Made by a program: the position numbers and the translations under genes | Notes under the pieces: model-generated | What the model was told of the DNA's origin: nothing | Databases searched by the model: none | The model's input: only the letters and a program-made list of their open reading frames with translations | Part shown: in pieces, positions 8,723 to 16,408 of the stretch | Numbering within the stretch: position 1 is the stretch's first letter | Layout of the letters: each line of letters opens with the position of its first letter | Assembly (NCBI GenBank): GCA_965650335.1 | Contig: CBFGOI010000043.1 | Span: 1 to 34,009, forward strand | Origin: Paradesertivirga sp965650335 | GTDB lineage: Bacteria; Bacteroidota; Bacteroidia; Sphingobacteriales; Sphingobacteriaceae | Reading direction: 5' to 3' | Length of the DNA: 34,009 nt

Positions 8723-9039
8723 TAGGTATTTGCTGAAAAAACGGAACTGCCGGGGCTTTGATTGAGAATTTCCTGAGGAATCAATTCCATTATTTCCTCG
8801 AATGAATGAGTGCTCGCAATGCTGAGAAATTCCTTAATCAATTTTGGTTTATTATATTCAATGGTATTAGTATAAACTGGTCTGCCGAGACAGCGTTCCA
8901 GTGCAGTGTGGTATCTGCCAAATGGCATGCATAAATGGTTTTGGAATAATTGCAAATGCAAAATCTGAACGTCTGTCCATTCGGCCCACACCCGACTCTC
9001 TGATATAGCTTTTGCTTCTTCTTTCGAAAATTGATTCAT
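8722..9039 (-). CDS. Small hypothetical protein, first gene of a coupled pair
   Basis: A 105-residue soluble, largely helical protein. It begins MNQFSKEEAKAISESRVWAE and contains the stretches QLFQNHLCMPFGRYHTALE and CLGRPVYTNTIEY. The second half (LIKEFLSIASTHSFEEIMEL) is helical and acidic. The family is not recognised. The ATG at 9039 is the only sensible start. Its TAA shares a base with the ATG of the 8507-8722 gene, so the two are very likely one transcript. Confidence 0.65.
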   Translation of the reverse strand: MNQFSKEEAKAISESRVWAEWTDVQILHLQLFQNHLCMPFGRYHTALERCLGRPVYTNTIEYNKPKLIKEFLSIASTHSFEEIMELIPQEILNQSPGSSVFSANT

Positions 9040-9166
9040 TTTTCAAATTGGCTTTCGTTAATCATTAAAATTGAGTTTCAGAACATTGCCCTTTGTCAAA
9101 GCTCTAAAACTAATGGTAGCTGGCTAAAGATACATTCAAGAATTTACTTTGAAATGCATATTACAC

Positions 9167-9213
9167 GAAATGGTCAGTTGCCGTGATGAAATGGCCGATT
9201 GCCGTGATGAAAT
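9167..9213. repeat. 21-bp tandem repeat, possible relic of an IS21-family end
   Basis: Two adjacent 21-bp units (GAAATGGTCAGTTGCCGTGAT and a copy differing at two bases) are followed by the start of a third (GAAATGA). Tandem subterminal repeats with a TGGTCAGTT core resemble the multiple terminal repeats of IS21-family elements. No istA/istB transposase gene is present, so if this interpretation is right only one end remains. The rest of 9040-9300 holds no gene I can support. Confidence 0.4.
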
Positions 9214-9300
9214 GATTTTTTAGGGAATTTATCAGGCCTCGAATAGGTGAAATTTTAACCTTTAATTAGTACGCTGTGCAAATAACCTAGGGTAGGATTA

Positions 9301-9486
9301 AAGTGGAATTTCAGTCTCACGATGTGGCAATGAATTCGCAAAATGAGATTACTCATTGATGAAAAGCGACCATTGAGGTCCATTAAGCTGCTGGCATTCA
9401 GTTTGTAATATACTATGTGCCCGCCCATCGGGCATGTTTTTCATAGGTAGATGTAGGGTTGGACTTAAGTGTTCAACCCTTTTTTA
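9301..9486 (+). ncRNA. Duplicated structured element, copy 1 (candidate small RNA with terminator)
   Basis: About 186 nt matching 10019-10203. The 5' two-thirds are diverged but alignable, with shared blocks CACGATGTGG, CAAAATGAGATTA and CAGTTTGTAATA. The last 73 nt (9414-9486) are identical in both copies. The 3' part holds a 6-bp hairpin (TGCCCG / CGGGCA, 9418-9434) and then a terminator-like hairpin: GGGTTG pairs with CAACCC around an inner ACTTAAGT palindrome, followed by six or more Ts. No long conserved frame is shared. This suggests a transcribed noncoding RNA or a repeated genomic element; the RNA class is not recognised. Confidence 0.45.
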
Positions 9487-9681
9487 TTGAAAGTTAACTG
9501 TTCGATTCTGGATGATTTTGATCCCGCTTTTATCTCCATCCCAGCTTAATGGATGTTAATGATTAGTGACATCATTTGCCGATAGTTAGCGTTTGGCTCC
9601 ACCGAAATTACGGTGATAGGGGTATGGTATAATCAAATACAATTTCCGAAAACTAAAACGGTATTTAGATATTATAATTTT

Positions 9682-9936
9682 ATGAAACAAGCAGCTGATT
9701 TAATCCAAGATTGCGCGTTACCCGGAGGACTTTACAATAAGATCAAATTTTTGAATACTATTGAAAGTATGACCCTCGATGAGTTTTCTAAATTTTGCAA
9801 AGAGGTTTTGTTACTAACCGAGCATTACGACAGGTCAATAAACGTATCCGTTTGTGATATACAGGATTTTATTGAGGAACATGCCGGAAAGTTCTTTAAG
9901 TTTAGAAAAATCGACCTGGAGGGGAACGCTGAGTAA
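9682..9936 (+). CDS. Small hypothetical protein between the two duplicated elements
   Basis: From ATG at 9682 the product is 84 residues (a GTG at 9613 would add 23). It is helical and soluble: MKQAADLIQDCALPGGLYNK, then an acidic helix (DEFSKFCKEVLLLTEHYD) and a basic end (KFFKFRKIDLEGNAE). No family recognised. It is the only gene between the copies of the ~185-nt element, so gene plus element form a cassette-like arrangement. Confidence 0.5.
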   Translation: MKQAADLIQDCALPGGLYNKIKFLNTIESMTLDEFSKFCKEVLLLTEHYDRSINVSVCDIQDFIEEHAGKFFKFRKIDLEGNAE

Positions 9937-10018
9937 TTTCATTATCCAAGGGGTCCACATTCGCGAATGGTCAGGTGCTTGAAGCCTTTTTGATAGATTC
10001 CAATCTACTAAACCACTG

Positions 10019-10203
10019 AAGTGGAAATTAAGCCACACGATGTGGTTACGAATTCTCAAAATGAGATTATTTTTGATAAAAAAGGATCGTGGAGGCGAGT
10101 TAAAGCGCTGGCACCCAGTTTGTAATAGTATATGTGCCCGCCCATCGGGCATGTTTTTCATAGGTAGATGTAGGGTTGGACTTAAGTGTTCAACCCTTTT
10201 TTA
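10019..10203 (+). ncRNA. Duplicated structured element, copy 2 (candidate small RNA with terminator)
   Basis: Second copy of the element at 9301-9486, 185 nt, with an identical final 73 nt (10131-10203). Near its start this copy can form CCACA-CGA-TGTGG, where copy 1 has only a 3-bp version (CAC-GAT-GTG). It ends with the same terminator-like hairpin about 130 bp before the tRNA-Ala gene. Neither copy lies directly upstream of a conserved gene, so a riboswitch role is unlikely. 9937-10018 and 10204-10331 show nothing else. Confidence 0.45.
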
Positions 10204-10330
10204 TGAATCAATACTAAACTTAAAGCACCCTGAGGTCTTAACTACAAAAGTAACTGCCAACTAACCATTAGTCACTCTTCGAAGATATTTTTTGGTGCTT
10301 TCCTAGTTTTTACTACTTTTACGCCCTCAA

Positions 10331-10405
<75 letters not shown>

Positions 10406-10416
10406 CCTCGATAATT

Positions 10417-10451
10417 AGGCTTTTAGATATCAATCTAAAAGCCTTTTTTTT
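10417..10451 (+). terminator. Rho-independent terminator after tRNA-Ala
   Basis: An 11-bp perfect stem (AGGCTTTTAGA / TCTAAAAGCCT) with a 6-nt loop, followed by a run of Ts. Confidence 0.9.
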
Positions 10452-11006
10452 GGTACAAAGTAAGCATTTGAAGATGTGATAAGTTAGCATCACTTAGCTC
10501 AATGATTGGCTATGCCTAAGGCAATTGCTATTCCCCGCTGGTGAGAACAGTGGTTAAGCATTTTTCCATTGCCTTAAACGATTTTGGGATGTCCAGGCTC
10601 CTACCTGGCAGGGGACCTGTTCGAGACAAGTTCGGACCAAGTCCACTAAGTAGTGGACTTGGTCCGAACCTGGTACCTATTTGGTAGCGCTCATTCCCAT
10701 AAGAGGCACTGCTTTTTTCGTACCTTATCTTATTCAAATCTGAGGCAAATTCTACGCGATGTCCTGACAGCTCGTCTGGGCTTTTTTACTTCCTTACATT
10801 TTACATGCAAGAAAGGAAAAAATCGAGAACATCCACAACTTTTGGGTCAGATCCCTTTTAGTCATTTTGCTTCTGTTCTGCACGATTCCAAATAACCTGG
10901 GATTTTTTCCGGATACTAACCCAATTGATGAACAGAATTATAACTCATTATTACTATTCATTTGTTAATCAAAAAACAGCATCAATTGCTTTTTTCTGGT
11001 TTAAGA
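10452..11006. other. 555-bp region without a supported gene
   Basis: Frames here are short, overlap on opposite strands and have low-complexity translations, so I support no protein. The one clear structure is the 19-bp inverted repeat at 10630-10669. The last part is the downstream flank of the glycosidase gene read from the other strand. Confidence 0.6.
10630..10669. repeat. 19-bp perfect inverted repeat with 2-bp spacer
   Basis: The left arm GTTCGGACCAAGTCCACTA (10630-10648) and its exact reverse complement (10651-10669) are separated only by AG. It lacks a T tail, so it is unlikely to be an ordinary terminator. It could be a cruciform-forming site, the folded core of a small mobile repeat (REP or MITE type), or a recombinase or regulator site. 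It lies 220 bp downstream of a tRNA gene, a common integration neighbourhood. Confidence 0.75.
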
Positions 11007-12365
11007 TTATACTCCAGGTGTAAGATACACGCGGTATCCATATAGAGTACTTGTAACATTTACAGGCACTGTTATAGAACCGTTTGACACCGTATAGGTT
11101 ACCGTAGAAACCGTTGTAGGGCCCGAAACAGCTGTATCTTTATTGGTCCACGGTACATAGGCCACCACAGCTTTTACCCTGCTTCCGAAGAAGGAAGGGA
11201 TCCCGCTTATAACTACATTTACTGTTCCCGTATTGTTACCTCCAAGGCAAATGCTCGAATATCGTGCGTTTGCATCTACACAAGCGAAGCCGTCAAGGCC
11301 ATCGCTTTTATCATTAGGAGGCGTTACATTTACCATGTTCCCCGTCATGTCTCCATACCACTTGTAAAACCACCAACCACCACCTGCAACATTGTTGTTG
11401 GCGACCAGGCTTCCAAGCCTTCCAGGCAAGGCTGTAAACCACCACGAGATACAGGCACTGCTTACCTTTTTACGCTCAAATTTGGCTATAAAAGGCGCCG
11501 ATGTGCCCGGGCAGCCCTCATAAGCTTTCGTGGAATGACAATATTCATTAATACTGATAAGTCTTGGGGATATGCCAAGACTGGTCTCCAGCGCCTTGTA
11601 AGTATTTATATTGTTGATTACATTTTGGCTGCCTCCTAACTCATGCCAGGATATAATGTCTGGAAGGCAGTTGTTATTCTTACAATAGGTAAGGAATGTA
11701 CTCATTTGATTTGGGCCATAGTAGGAGTAAGACGGGCCGATAATTTTAGCTCCCGGATCAAGAGAGCGAATCTTGGCATACGTTTGCTTCCATAGAAAGC
11801 TGTTGAAGTCTCCGTTTGCGGAATTCCATGTTCCCCCCGGCTCGTTCCAAATTTCATAACCATAAATATTAGTGAGCCCTGATGCTTTTTTATCATTGAT
11901 AAGCGAGGTCACCTGGTTCAGCCAGCTCGTCATACCCGGCCATGTATAAGGCCAGTTTGGTAGCATATCCGCCAATCGCAACATAACCTTTCCGGTTGTT
12001 GTGCTGATCCTGCTGGCAACGGGTAGACCAGCGCCAAAAGGTTGCTGATGCCCTGTACCGGCCCGGCCTGGTTGAGTAAATACATTTGGATTAAGAGGCT
12101 TGATCAGATTCTTCTCAGGGGTGGGCAGGTTTTCTGTTACGCCATACAAAGAACCGCTGGCACAATGGGTAACAGACCTTAATGTGCTTGACAGATTTAC
12201 TCCCAGGGTATAAACTGCTTTTAACTGAGGTTCTGACGCAACCTTTTCAGATGCAGGCTCCTTAGAGCAATTACCGAAGGCCAACAAGAAGCTCAGTATA
12301 AAACAGGCCCTTACTAGCGGATGCAAAGTCGGAAAATGAAACAGACTTAATGGATTTTTTTTCAT
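11007..12365 (-). CDS. GH-A clan glycoside hydrolase lipoprotein
   Basis: A 452-residue lipoprotein (signal about 16-32, lipobox FGNC, Cys33). The body is a TIM-barrel glycosidase of clan GH-A: GYEIWNEPGG holds the acid/base Glu175 and LISINEYCH holds the probable nucleophile Glu274, 99 residues later. The N-terminal part of the barrel has the segment LRLADMLPNWPYTWPG. Residues about 355-450 form a small beta domain rich in Thr, Val and Gly. The NEP and EY motifs recall GH39-like enzymes, but I cannot fix the family or substrate. The coding sequence looks richer in G and C than nearby small genes. It stands alone, with no sus genes beside it. Confidence 0.8.
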   Translation of the reverse strand: MKKNPLSLFHFPTLHPLVRACFILSFLLAFGNCSKEPASEKVASEPQLKAVYTLGVNLSSTLRSVTHCASGSLYGVTENLPTPEKNLIKPLNPNVFTQPGRAGTGHQQPFGAGLPVASRISTTTGKVMLRLADMLPNWPYTWPGMTSWLNQVTSLINDKKASGLTNIYGYEIWNEPGGTWNSANGDFNSFLWKQTYAKIRSLDPGAKIIGPSYSYYGPNQMSTFLTYCKNNNCLPDIISWHELGGSQNVINNINTYKALETSLGISPRLISINEYCHSTKAYEGCPGTSAPFIAKFERKKVSSACISWWFTALPGRLGSLVANNNVAGGGWWFYKWYGDMTGNMVNVTPPNDKSDGLDGFACVDANARYSSICLGGNNTGTVNVVISGIPSFFGSRVKAVVAYVPWTNKDTAVSGPTTVSTVTYTVSNGSITVPVNVTSTLYGYRVYLTPGV

Positions 12366-12806
12366 GGTTTTAACTGCTTAGTTAATAATTAGTTAGTTGG
12401 ACAATTGTAAAAAAAGAGAGGCCTATAAGGAGGGCTTAAATAGTTATTTTGTGGATGCAAATGTTCATTAATGTGGCTTTGTCAGTACCGAGAGAGAATT
12501 ACAGATCTGGATAGTATCAATCCGAGAAATTCGACTTTACCATAATTAGGAAACTATAGTAAACTGAACCTGATCCCGTTCTTTTCGAACTGAGAAAGAG
12601 ACGCAGACGGAAGATTTAAGGATATGCTGCTGAAAAGGTCTGGCGGGGAACCATAACACGATTTCAACTTTTAGAAAGGACAACAAAAGAGACTTAATGA
12701 AAGTAATTAAGTCATGTAAAGAAGTTATGGATAGTTCGGACTAAAAAAGGAGCTAAGAATGGACGGTGGGGCTCACCTAATTATTTTTTCAACCTGGATA
12801 AATTTT
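12366..12806. other. 441-bp region without a supported gene
   Basis: No frame of convincing length or composition. The left part should carry the promoter of the leftward glycosidase gene. The sequence around 12560-12760 is purine-rich on the plus strand but shows no hairpin or repeat I can support. Confidence 0.5.
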
Positions 12807-13001
12807 TCAATCTATTTTAGAGGTTTTTTTTTCAGGTTTTATTTCATCGATCTCGGCAGGATTTTCTGGTACGTCTTCTTCGAAATCGTCATCTGATAAG
12901 GGGTTAATGAAATTTTCATCTTCATCGACTTCGGGAGCATTTATGAGGTCATAAATCATCCAAAGCAACCCGATTATCATTATAGAAATTAATATTTGCA
13001 T
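12807..13001 (-). CDS. Small single-span membrane protein with acidic tail
   Basis: From ATG at 13001 the product is 64 residues: one membrane helix (MQILISIMIIGLLWMIYDLI), then a strongly acidic region (VDEDENFINPLSDDDFEEDV) and a lysine-rich end (KPEKKTSKID). A TTG at 13040 would add 13 basic residues. The N-terminal anchor with a charged tail suggests a small inner-membrane protein. Family not recognised. Confidence 0.55.
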   Translation of the reverse strand: MQILISIMIIGLLWMIYDLINAPEVDEDENFINPLSDDDFEEDVPENPAEIDEIKPEKKTSKID

Positions 13002-13130
13002 AGATTTTCTTTCTACGGCTCTCCCTTTTAAAAAGTTCAAGGTAAATATAGAAAGTGTTAAATGCTAATAATCTGTAAAAATTTATCATTTCAAGATAGC
13101 TTAAGTATCCTGAGTTAATGCTATTGAGTA

Positions 13131-13385
13131 TTACATTCTAAATCTTAACGATACCGATCTGCCAAGGGCCTGAACAAATTCCGGATCGAGCGAAGGTCCG
13201 CCTTTTTGGATCCAAACTTTCCGGTCATCTTTCTCTAAATCAATTGTTTCTCCGTTCAATACTATCTGAAGTTCGGTAGTTGCTTTATTTATGGCAGAGC
13301 TATTATTTATGTAGTAAACATAGTCCTTGTCATTATATGTAATTCTCATTGGTAGTGCCATCTTTCTATCTACGCTTTTCATCAT
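13131..13385 (-). CDS. Small hypothetical protein
   Basis: From ATG at 13385 the product is 84 residues (a TTG at 13388 adds one). It is a beta-rich soluble protein: MALPMRITYNDKDYVYYI, LQIVLNGETIDLEKDDR, KVWIQKGGPSLDPEFVQALG. The balanced composition suggests a real domain; the family is not recognised. It is separated by 129 bp from the small membrane protein gene downstream on the same strand. Confidence 0.6.
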   Translation of the reverse strand: MMKSVDRKMALPMRITYNDKDYVYYINNSSAINKATTELQIVLNGETIDLEKDDRKVWIQKGGPSLDPEFVQALGRSVSLRFRM

Positions 13386-13480
13386 CAATTGTTCTAACGA
13401 ATATATTGCTCCTTTCTTCTCTTTGGATTGATTAGTTTTTCAATAAATATCCACATCCATTATATATCAACACTTTAAAA

Positions 13481-13516
13481 AAAAAATAGTCCCGCTTGTT
13501 AGCGGGACTATTTTTT
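13481..13516 (-). terminator. Bidirectional terminator hairpin
   Basis: A 16-bp perfect stem, with A-rich start and core AGTCCCGCT pairing with AGCGGGACT, and a TGTT loop. A tract on one side and T tract on the other let it work in both directions. On the minus strand it ends the small two-gene unit 13579-13954. Confidence 0.9.
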
Positions 13517-13578
13517 CTTGTTGTTTAACTGAGGGAAAAAGAACGAGTGTGTAATTTTCTTAGGTAGAAGAAATTTTG

Positions 13579-13740
13579 TTAAGCAACCTGCAATCCGTCA
13601 TCAGAATTTGGTCGTAAAGTTTTAATTATATTATCCTTGGTAGATTTTAAAGCGTTAAGCTCTTTGGATAGAATATTCAATAGTTGTTTGTCGAATCTTT
13701 CGCTCAATTTAATGATAGTGGTTTTGCTCTGCTTTTTCAT
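13579..13740 (-). CDS. 53-residue small hypothetical protein
   Basis: The ATG at 13740 opens a 53-codon frame: MKKQSKTTIIKLSERFDKQL, then LLNILSKELNALKSTKDNI, ending DDGLQVA. It is basic and helical, with heptad-like leucine spacing. It starts 19 bp after the stop of the 13760-13954 gene and is followed by the strong terminator at 13481-13516, so the two form a plausible transcript. Family not recognised. Confidence 0.55.
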   Translation of the reverse strand: MKKQSKTTIIKLSERFDKQLLNILSKELNALKSTKDNIIKTLRPNSDDGLQVA

Positions 13741-13759
13741 ATTTTGCGTTTTTAGGTTG

Positions 13760-13954
13760 TTAGCTATTGTCTTCTTTTTCCGTCTCGTCAGAATCGCTTA
13801 AATTGTTTTTCCTGCGCTCTGCTTCATGTTTCTGGCGTAAAAGCTGCTCTACGTCTCTTTTGTCCTCTGCGTTTTCAGGATTTGATGGGTTCTCCCAATC
13901 CTGACCTTTTTTTGCAGATTCATTCGGAATCTTAATTTTATTAACTACTGTCAT
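13760..13954 (-). CDS. 64-residue hydrophilic protein
   Basis: A highly charged protein without hydrophobic core: MTVVNKIKIPNESAKKGQDW, an acidic/basic middle (DKRDVEQLLRQKHEAERRKN) likely to be helical, and an acidic end (SDSDETEKEDNS). It is probably disordered or a short coiled coil. It is the first of a two-gene unit with the 53-residue gene. Family not recognised. Confidence 0.55.
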   Translation of the reverse strand: MTVVNKIKIPNESAKKGQDWENPSNPENAEDKRDVEQLLRQKHEAERRKNNLSDSDETEKEDNS

Positions 13955-14216
13955 TTTGTTTCGTTAATCTGAGACTATATAGACCATTATCGTACCAATT
14001 ATTTTCCAAAATCTTTTTAAAAGCTCTTTTATAGCTTTAAATGCAGCTTTTTTGAAGATAATTTTTAAATGGCTGTCGAAATTTGAATTGAAAAACAGGT
14101 ATTGAATTCATACATTTTGTATTTCTTAGCCAAGAATTGTCATACAATTGTATACAGTTTAGGACGAAAGATTTTAAATGTGAATATTTTAAGGGAAGGG
14201 GAATTCTCAAAAACTT

Positions 14217-14224
14217 TAGTTTTG
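14217..14224 (+). promoter_or_regulatory. Possible Bacteroidota -7 promoter element before parE
   Basis: TAGTTTTG fits the Bacteroidota -7 consensus TAnnTTTG and would start transcription about 35 nt before the parE ATG. I see no good -33 TTG at the expected distance, so the call is weak. Confidence 0.3.
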
Positions 14225-14265
14225 TATATTGCTCAGGAGTTTTAATCTAAATTCATATCTGTTAA

Positions 14266-16161
14266 ATGGCCGAAGTTAATTATAGTGAAGACAGCATACG
14301 TTCCCTCGATTGGAAAGAACACATCCGTTTACGACCGGGTATGTATATCGGAAAACTGGGCGATGGCTCAGCATATGACGACGGAATTTATGTTTTGCTA
14401 AAAGAAATCGTAGATAACTCTATTGATGAGTTTGTGATGGGGGCCGGTCGGAGTATTGATATTACGATCTCTGATCATAAGGTTTCTGTGCGCGATTATG
14501 GACGTGGAATACCCCTTGGGAAGGTTGTTGATTGTGTGTCTAAAATAAATACGGGTGGAAAATACGACTCGAAGGCTTTTCAGAAATCAGTAGGATTAAA
14601 TGGTGTGGGTACAAAGGCAGTAAATGCTTTATCTGCAACATTTGTGGTGCAGTCCTATCGGGATGGTAAAACTAAAATTGCCGAATTCCAAAAAGGCGAG
14701 GTGATTCGTGACGAACCGGAGAAAGATACTACACAACGAAACGGGACGGCCATATCCTTCATCCCCGATGAGACAATTTTCAGACATTACCGTTTTATTC
14801 CTGAGTTCATCGAAAATATGATTTGGAATTATGTATTCCTGAATTCGGGCCTCACTATAAATTTTAACGGACAGAAGTTCTTTTCTGAAAAAGGTCTGCA
14901 TGATTTATTAGAGAAAAATACTGACGCTCAAAACATACGCTATCCGATCATTCATTTAAAAGCGGAAGATATAGAGGTAGCCATGACCCACGGCCAGCAA
15001 TACGGAGAAGAGTATTATTCGTTTGTGAACGGGCAGCACACTACGCAGGGCGGAACCCATCAGGCAGCCTTTCGCGAAGCCGTGGTTAAAACAGTTCGCG
15101 AATTCTATAAAAAGGAGTTCGATGCTTCTGATATCAGAGCCTCTATCGTCGCGGCAGTGGCCATTAAAGTTCAGGAGCCGGTTTTCGAATCGCAGACAAA
15201 AACGAAACTTGGTTCTCAGAATATCGGCCCTGAAGGACCTTCTGTTCGGGCTTTCGTAGTCGATTTTTTAAAGAAAGCTCTGGATGATTATCTTCATAAG
15301 CAACCCCAAACCGCCGATGCCCTATTAAAACGTATCCTTCAGTCGGAACGCGAGCGTAAGGATATTGCCGGAATAAAAAAACTTGCGAACGAACGGGCAA
15401 AAAAAGCCTCCCTTCATAATAGAAAATTACGCGATTGTAAGCTTCATTTTGACGATGCACATGAGCGCAAGCAGGAAACAACCTTGTTTATCACCGAGGG
15501 TGATTCGGCCAGTGGTTCTATTACAAAGTCACGCGATGTGATGACCCAGGCTGTTTTTAGTTTAAAGGGTAAACCTTTAAACTGTTTTAGTCTCACTAAA
15601 AAGGTCGTATATGAAAATGAAGAGTTTAATCTGCTCCAGCATGCTTTGAATATTGAGGACGGCCTGGAAGGGTTGCGCTACAATAATATAGTGATTGCTA
15701 CTGATGCTGATGTGGATGGTATGCACATCAGGTTATTAATGATGACCTTCTTTTTGCAATTCTTTCCTGATCTGGTAAAAGCAGGACATGTTTCTATTTT
15801 GCAAACTCCCTTGTTTAGGGTGAGAAATAAGAAGGAGACCATTTATTGTTATAATGAAGAAGAGAAAAATCGAGCGATAGAAAAACTTGGTGCCAAACCT
15901 GAGATTACTCGATTTAAAGGTCTGGGAGAGATTTCCCCGGATGAATTTGGCTTATTCATAGGTAAAGACATTCGTCTGGAACCCGTAATTCTTAAAGATG
16001 CGAATATCCACTCTTTACTGGAATATTTTATGGGTAAGAACACTCCCGACAGACAGCAGCACATTGTGAAAAACTTGAGGGTTGAGAAAGATGATTCTCA
16101 AGCAGCGGCAAGTGTCGAATCAATTACGGGTGAGAGCGAGGAAGATAACTTCGCAGCCTGA
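14266..16161 (+). CDS. parE: DNA topoisomerase IV subunit B
   Basis: A 631-residue type IIA topoisomerase ATPase subunit. It has the GHKL ATP site (KEIVDNSIDE with Glu47 and Asn51; RDYGRGIP at 76-83; GLNGVGTKAVN at 110-120), the transducer region with QTKTKLGS (310-317), and a TOPRIM domain with ITEGDSASG (Glu411) and ATDADVDGMH (Asp480, Asp482, Asp484) for Mg2+. It works with ParC to separate linked daughter chromosomes and relax supercoils. The short length without a GyrB-type insert, and a ParC-like partner at 25713 in the same window, favour ParE over GyrB. The two genes are separated by about 9.5 kb of unrelated genes. It ends with an acidic tail (GESEEDNFAA). Confidence 0.95.
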   Translation: MAEVNYSEDSIRSLDWKEHIRLRPGMYIGKLGDGSAYDDGIYVLLKEIVDNSIDEFVMGAGRSIDITISDHKVSVRDYGRGIPLGKVVDCVSKINTGGKYDSKAFQKSVGLNGVGTKAVNALSATFVVQSYRDGKTKIAEFQKGEVIRDEPEKDTTQRNGTAISFIPDETIFRHYRFIPEFIENMIWNYVFLNSGLTINFNGQKFFSEKGLHDLLEKNTDAQNIRYPIIHLKAEDIEVAMTHGQQYGEEYYSFVNGQHTTQGGTHQAAFREAVVKTVREFYKKEFDASDIRASIVAAVAIKVQEPVFESQTKTKLGSQNIGPEGPSVRAFVVDFLKKALDDYLHKQPQTADALLKRILQSERERKDIAGIKKLANERAKKASLHNRKLRDCKLHFDDAHERKQETTLFITEGDSASGSITKSRDVMTQAVFSLKGKPLNCFSLTKKVVYENEEFNLLQHALNIEDGLEGLRYNNIVIATDADVDGMHIRLLMMTFFLQFFPDLVKAGHVSILQTPLFRVRNKKETIYCYNEEEKNRAIEKLGAKPEITRFKGLGEISPDEFGLFIGKDIRLEPVILKDANIHSLLEYFMGKNTPDRQQHIVKNLRVEKDDSQAAASVESITGESEEDNFAA

Positions 16162-16350
16162 ACAATGTAAAATAATCTAAACGGCGGCGAGCTAAAAAAA
16201 ACATGATTTGGCGGCTCTCTTCCACCTCTTCTTAGGTAAGATTACTGGAAAAAAACCGCTCTAACGCCCGCTTCTTGTTTAATAAAGATTTTATTGAACC
16301 GGGGTTTGTGAATTTTGATAATTTGGATTTAATAAATATGCAAACAAAGC

Positions 16351-16367
16351 TAAAGCAATTTGCTTTA
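16351..16367. promoter_or_regulatory. Inverted repeat upstream of the dienelactone hydrolase-like gene
   Basis: TAAAGCAA and TTGCTTTA form an 8-bp perfect dyad with a 1-bp spacer, about 40 bp before the start at 16409. The position suits an operator overlapping a promoter; no regulator is identified. Confidence 0.35.
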
Positions 16368-16408
16368 TCTCAAATCTGAATGTTAAATATCTCAATATCA
16401 ACACTGTC

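Noticed and set aside
9301..10203. Duplicated element as a CRISPR array, tmRNA or riboswitch
   Set aside because: There are only two long copies without regular spacers, no tRNA-like or tag-coding part, and no conserved gene directly downstream of either copy.
10528..10895. Overlapping open frames on both strands, 69 and 80 codons
   Set aside because: They run through the 19-bp inverted repeat, overlap each other and have unnatural translations, so they are chance frames.
14266..16161. Assignment as GyrB
   Set aside because: The length is short for GyrB with no insert in the TOPRIM region, and a ParC-type A subunit without a GyrA box lies in the same window.
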